Assembly: GCA_963662175.1 (NCBI GenBank)
Contig: OY759222.1
Span: forward strand, 2,338,713 to 2,402,712
DNA length: 64,000 bases
Direction: 5' to 3'
Origin: Aradus depressus
Lineage: Eukaryota; Arthropoda; Insecta; Hemiptera; Aradidae
The notes beneath the pieces are model-generated. The model saw only the letters and a program-made list of their open reading frames with translations, made no database searches and had not been told where the DNA came from. Made by a program: the position numbers and the translations under genes. Within the stretch, counting starts at the first letter, position 1. Each line of letters starts with the position of its first letter. Below, one piece after another: positions 62,626-64,000 of the stretch.

Positions 62626-62930
62626 AAGCTGGGGCGCCCAGTGTTCTTTAGCAAGTACGAACTGGGGCGTCCACAGTTGCCCAGAAAATAGTAGCTTAAA
62701 TTCCCAGTGTTGTTCACCAAATACTTGCTAAGACATCTGTGTTGCATGACAAATACTAACTGGGGTGTCATCGTTCCTCATCACCTATTATCTGGGGCGT
62801 CCACTGTTGTCCAGCAAATACTAGCTTAGGTGCCCTGTGTTGTTCAGCAATATACTTGCTAAGAGTCTCTGTTGCATGACAAATACTAACTGGGGTGCCG
62901 TCGTACTTCATCACCTACTAGGGCGCCGGT
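62626..62930. repeat. Satellite array (right block)
   Basis: The same family as 59165-59420: GGGGCGTCCACTGTTGTCCA, GCAAATACTAGCTTAGGTG and ACTTGCTAAGA-type units recur. A 64-bp higher-order duplication is visible (GACAAATACTAACTGGGGTG at about 62748 and 62879). Confidence 0.8.
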
Positions 62931-63210
62931 AGCTCAGTGGTATACATGCTTGCCTTCTGAGCTCAAGAACGTGGTTTCGAAACCCGATCCTTCGGTTAAG
63001 CGATGGTCCCGAGCCTGTACGATGTCAGGTACTCGTTAAAGACCCCTGTCCAAGGTGAATAAAAATTGAGAGTAGACAAAATTTAGGACTCCCACAGTAG
63101 AGTCAGGCTCATGTCCACCAGAGTGACGAAAGAGCGCTCTGGTAGTAGGCGATATGACCTCGTAGTTAAAGCCCGGGCATGAGTCATAAAACCTAACCTA
63201 ACCTAAATAA
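62931..63210 (+). mobile_element. tRNA-derived SINE with CCTAA-rich tail
   Basis: The head GCCGGTAGCTCAGTGGTATA carries a good A box, and GTGGTTTCGAAACCC gives a B box, spaced as in a tRNA, but the anticodon arm is imperfect. A tRNA-unrelated body (GGTCCCGAGCCTGTACGATG, GACCCCTGTCCAAGGTG) follows, and the tail contains three CCTAA units near 63190-63206. Part of the body is repeated in inverse orientation at about 63685-63810. Confidence 0.75.
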
Positions 63211-63239
63211 ATATTCTGATTATATATAGTGCAAATTAA

Positions 63240-63690
63240 AATAATGGACGAAGAAATATGGAATATAAATAGGCTTTGCTAAGCCGTTGCCGTATATTTT
63301 CTGAAAACACTTTAAGACAGCAAAGTCCCACTCGAAGGAAGGCGTACTAATGATTTTTCCCTCTCAGATAAAGAATCTAAGGGCCTCGGGCGGGTTTCTA
63401 ACCCGGGATCATGAACTCAGTAGGCTAGCGCGCTACTCCGTTAGTCAACAATAAGTAAATATAAAAAAATATCCTGGTTTCTAAAAATATAGAACATAGA
63501 ATATAGAATATAGAATATAGAATATAGATGGGCTTTGTGAAAACGGTGCCATATATGTTTTGAAAAACATTTTAAGGCAGCAATGTTGCTAGGTAGACAT
63601 CAGCCATTAGCGATTATAGTCACCGTAGATATATTGGGAGAGCAGTTGTTTACACCTAGGGACCTAAGCATACCAAAGCTCTTATTCCTT
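63240..63690. repeat. Diverged direct repeat of about 75 bp
   Basis: GGCTTTGCTAAGCCGTTGCC ... CACTTTAAGACAGCAAAG at about 63270-63335 and GGCTTTGTGAAAACGGTGCC ... CATTTTAAGGCAGCAATG at about 63527-63590 are homologous. A small (GAATATA)n run precedes the second. Confidence 0.6.
63381..63449 (-). mobile_element. tRNA-like SINE head, minus strand
   Basis: Read in reverse complement: ACTAACGGAGTAGCGCGCTA with CTGAGTTCATGATCCC and GGGTTAGAAACCCGCCC. The order resembles a tRNA A-box/anticodon-arm/T-arm layout, but the B box (GGTTAGAAACC) deviates from GGTTCGAAnCC and the acceptor stem does not pair well, so it is not a tRNA gene. Confidence 0.5.
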
Positions 63691-63810
63691 CCCTCACAGC
63701 TCTACTGTGGGAGTCCGAAATTTTCCAACTAGGTTTAGTTACATAAGTTAAGGCTATTTAACTAGTAACTGACATCGTACAGGCTCGGGACCACCGCTAA
63801 ATTAAGTGCT
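63685..63810 (-). mobile_element. Inverted partial SINE copy
   Basis: CTCTACTGTGGGAGTCC and CATCGTACAGGCTCGGGACC are the reverse complements of parts of the SINE body at about 63000-63110. Confidence 0.65.
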
Positions 63811-64000
63811 CAAATTGTTTACTTTCCAGATAAAGAATAAAAAATTATAGGGCCTGTCCGAAGGTACTATATATATATTTTCCGCCTGGTTTGCGAGATA
63901 CATGTCGAAAACTGTCCTAAAATGTCGTTTTGAAACCCGTTTTTGTAGATAGGATCAATAGTACGAACAGTTTTAGTTTTTTTTTTTTTTCCCCCTATAA

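Noticed and set aside
62931..63005. A true tRNA gene
   Set aside because: The head is tRNA-like, but the anticodon arm is imperfect and a SINE body follows.

Overview
This is a stretch of animal, almost certainly arthropod (probably insect), repetitive DNA. The evidence is AT-rich non-coding spacers, LINEs with APE endonuclease, BEL/Pao and Ty3/gypsy LTR elements, a Tc1 transposon, tRNA-derived SINEs, a Polinton/Maverick and a CCTAA-type tail. No complete host gene was recognised. One signal-peptide exon with a splice donor (57744-57887) is the best candidate for host coding DNA, and a degraded copy of part of it lies at 53262.

Layout. 1-8.6 kb: tandem and inverted arrays, two foldback/MITE-like elements, a 5'-truncated LINE end, a 10-copy 86-bp array, remnants of an errantivirus-like env, a jockey-like RT fragment and a tRNA-derived SINE. 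8.6-14.3 kb: a nearly full-length R1/SART-like LINE (ORF1 with zinc knuckles; ORF2 with endonuclease, RT and a terminal zinc motif) with one premature amber. 15.13-22.12 kb: a young BEL/Pao element on the minus strand (580-bp LTRs, CCCCT target duplication) whose only visible lesion is one in-frame TAG. 22.84-24.44 kb: a Tc1 element with IR/DR ends. 24.8-36.6 kb: a minus-strand Ty3/gypsy remnant split by an 8.5-kb LTR element (27457-35914). That element has no pol; it carries a coiled-coil gag-like ORF and about 20 tandem tRNA B-box-like modules.

36.8-51.7 kb: a Polinton/Maverick bounded by 144-bp terminal inverted repeats. It encodes protein-primed DNA polymerase B, major (double jelly-roll type) and minor capsid proteins, an adenain-like protease, a PLA2-domain protein, a packaging ATPase, a DUF8207-like protein, a RING protein, a protein with phage-tail-fibre-like repeats, a retroviral-type integrase, and three small related proteins near the two ends whose genes share an intron position. 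The structural genes are open. The polymerase (deletion after motif C), the integrase (frameshift and deletion) and the protease (no start codon, catalytic His replaced by Asn) are damaged, so this copy looks unable to replicate by itself. It abuts a frameshifted P-element/THAP9-type transposase.

52.7-64 kb: further LINE remnants (jockey ORF1, RTE-like RT, two R1-like copies in opposite orientations), several minisatellites, a satellite array invaded by LINEs with a clear 14-bp target duplication, and tRNA-derived SINEs. Protein families were assigned from motifs visible in the translations, not from database searches.
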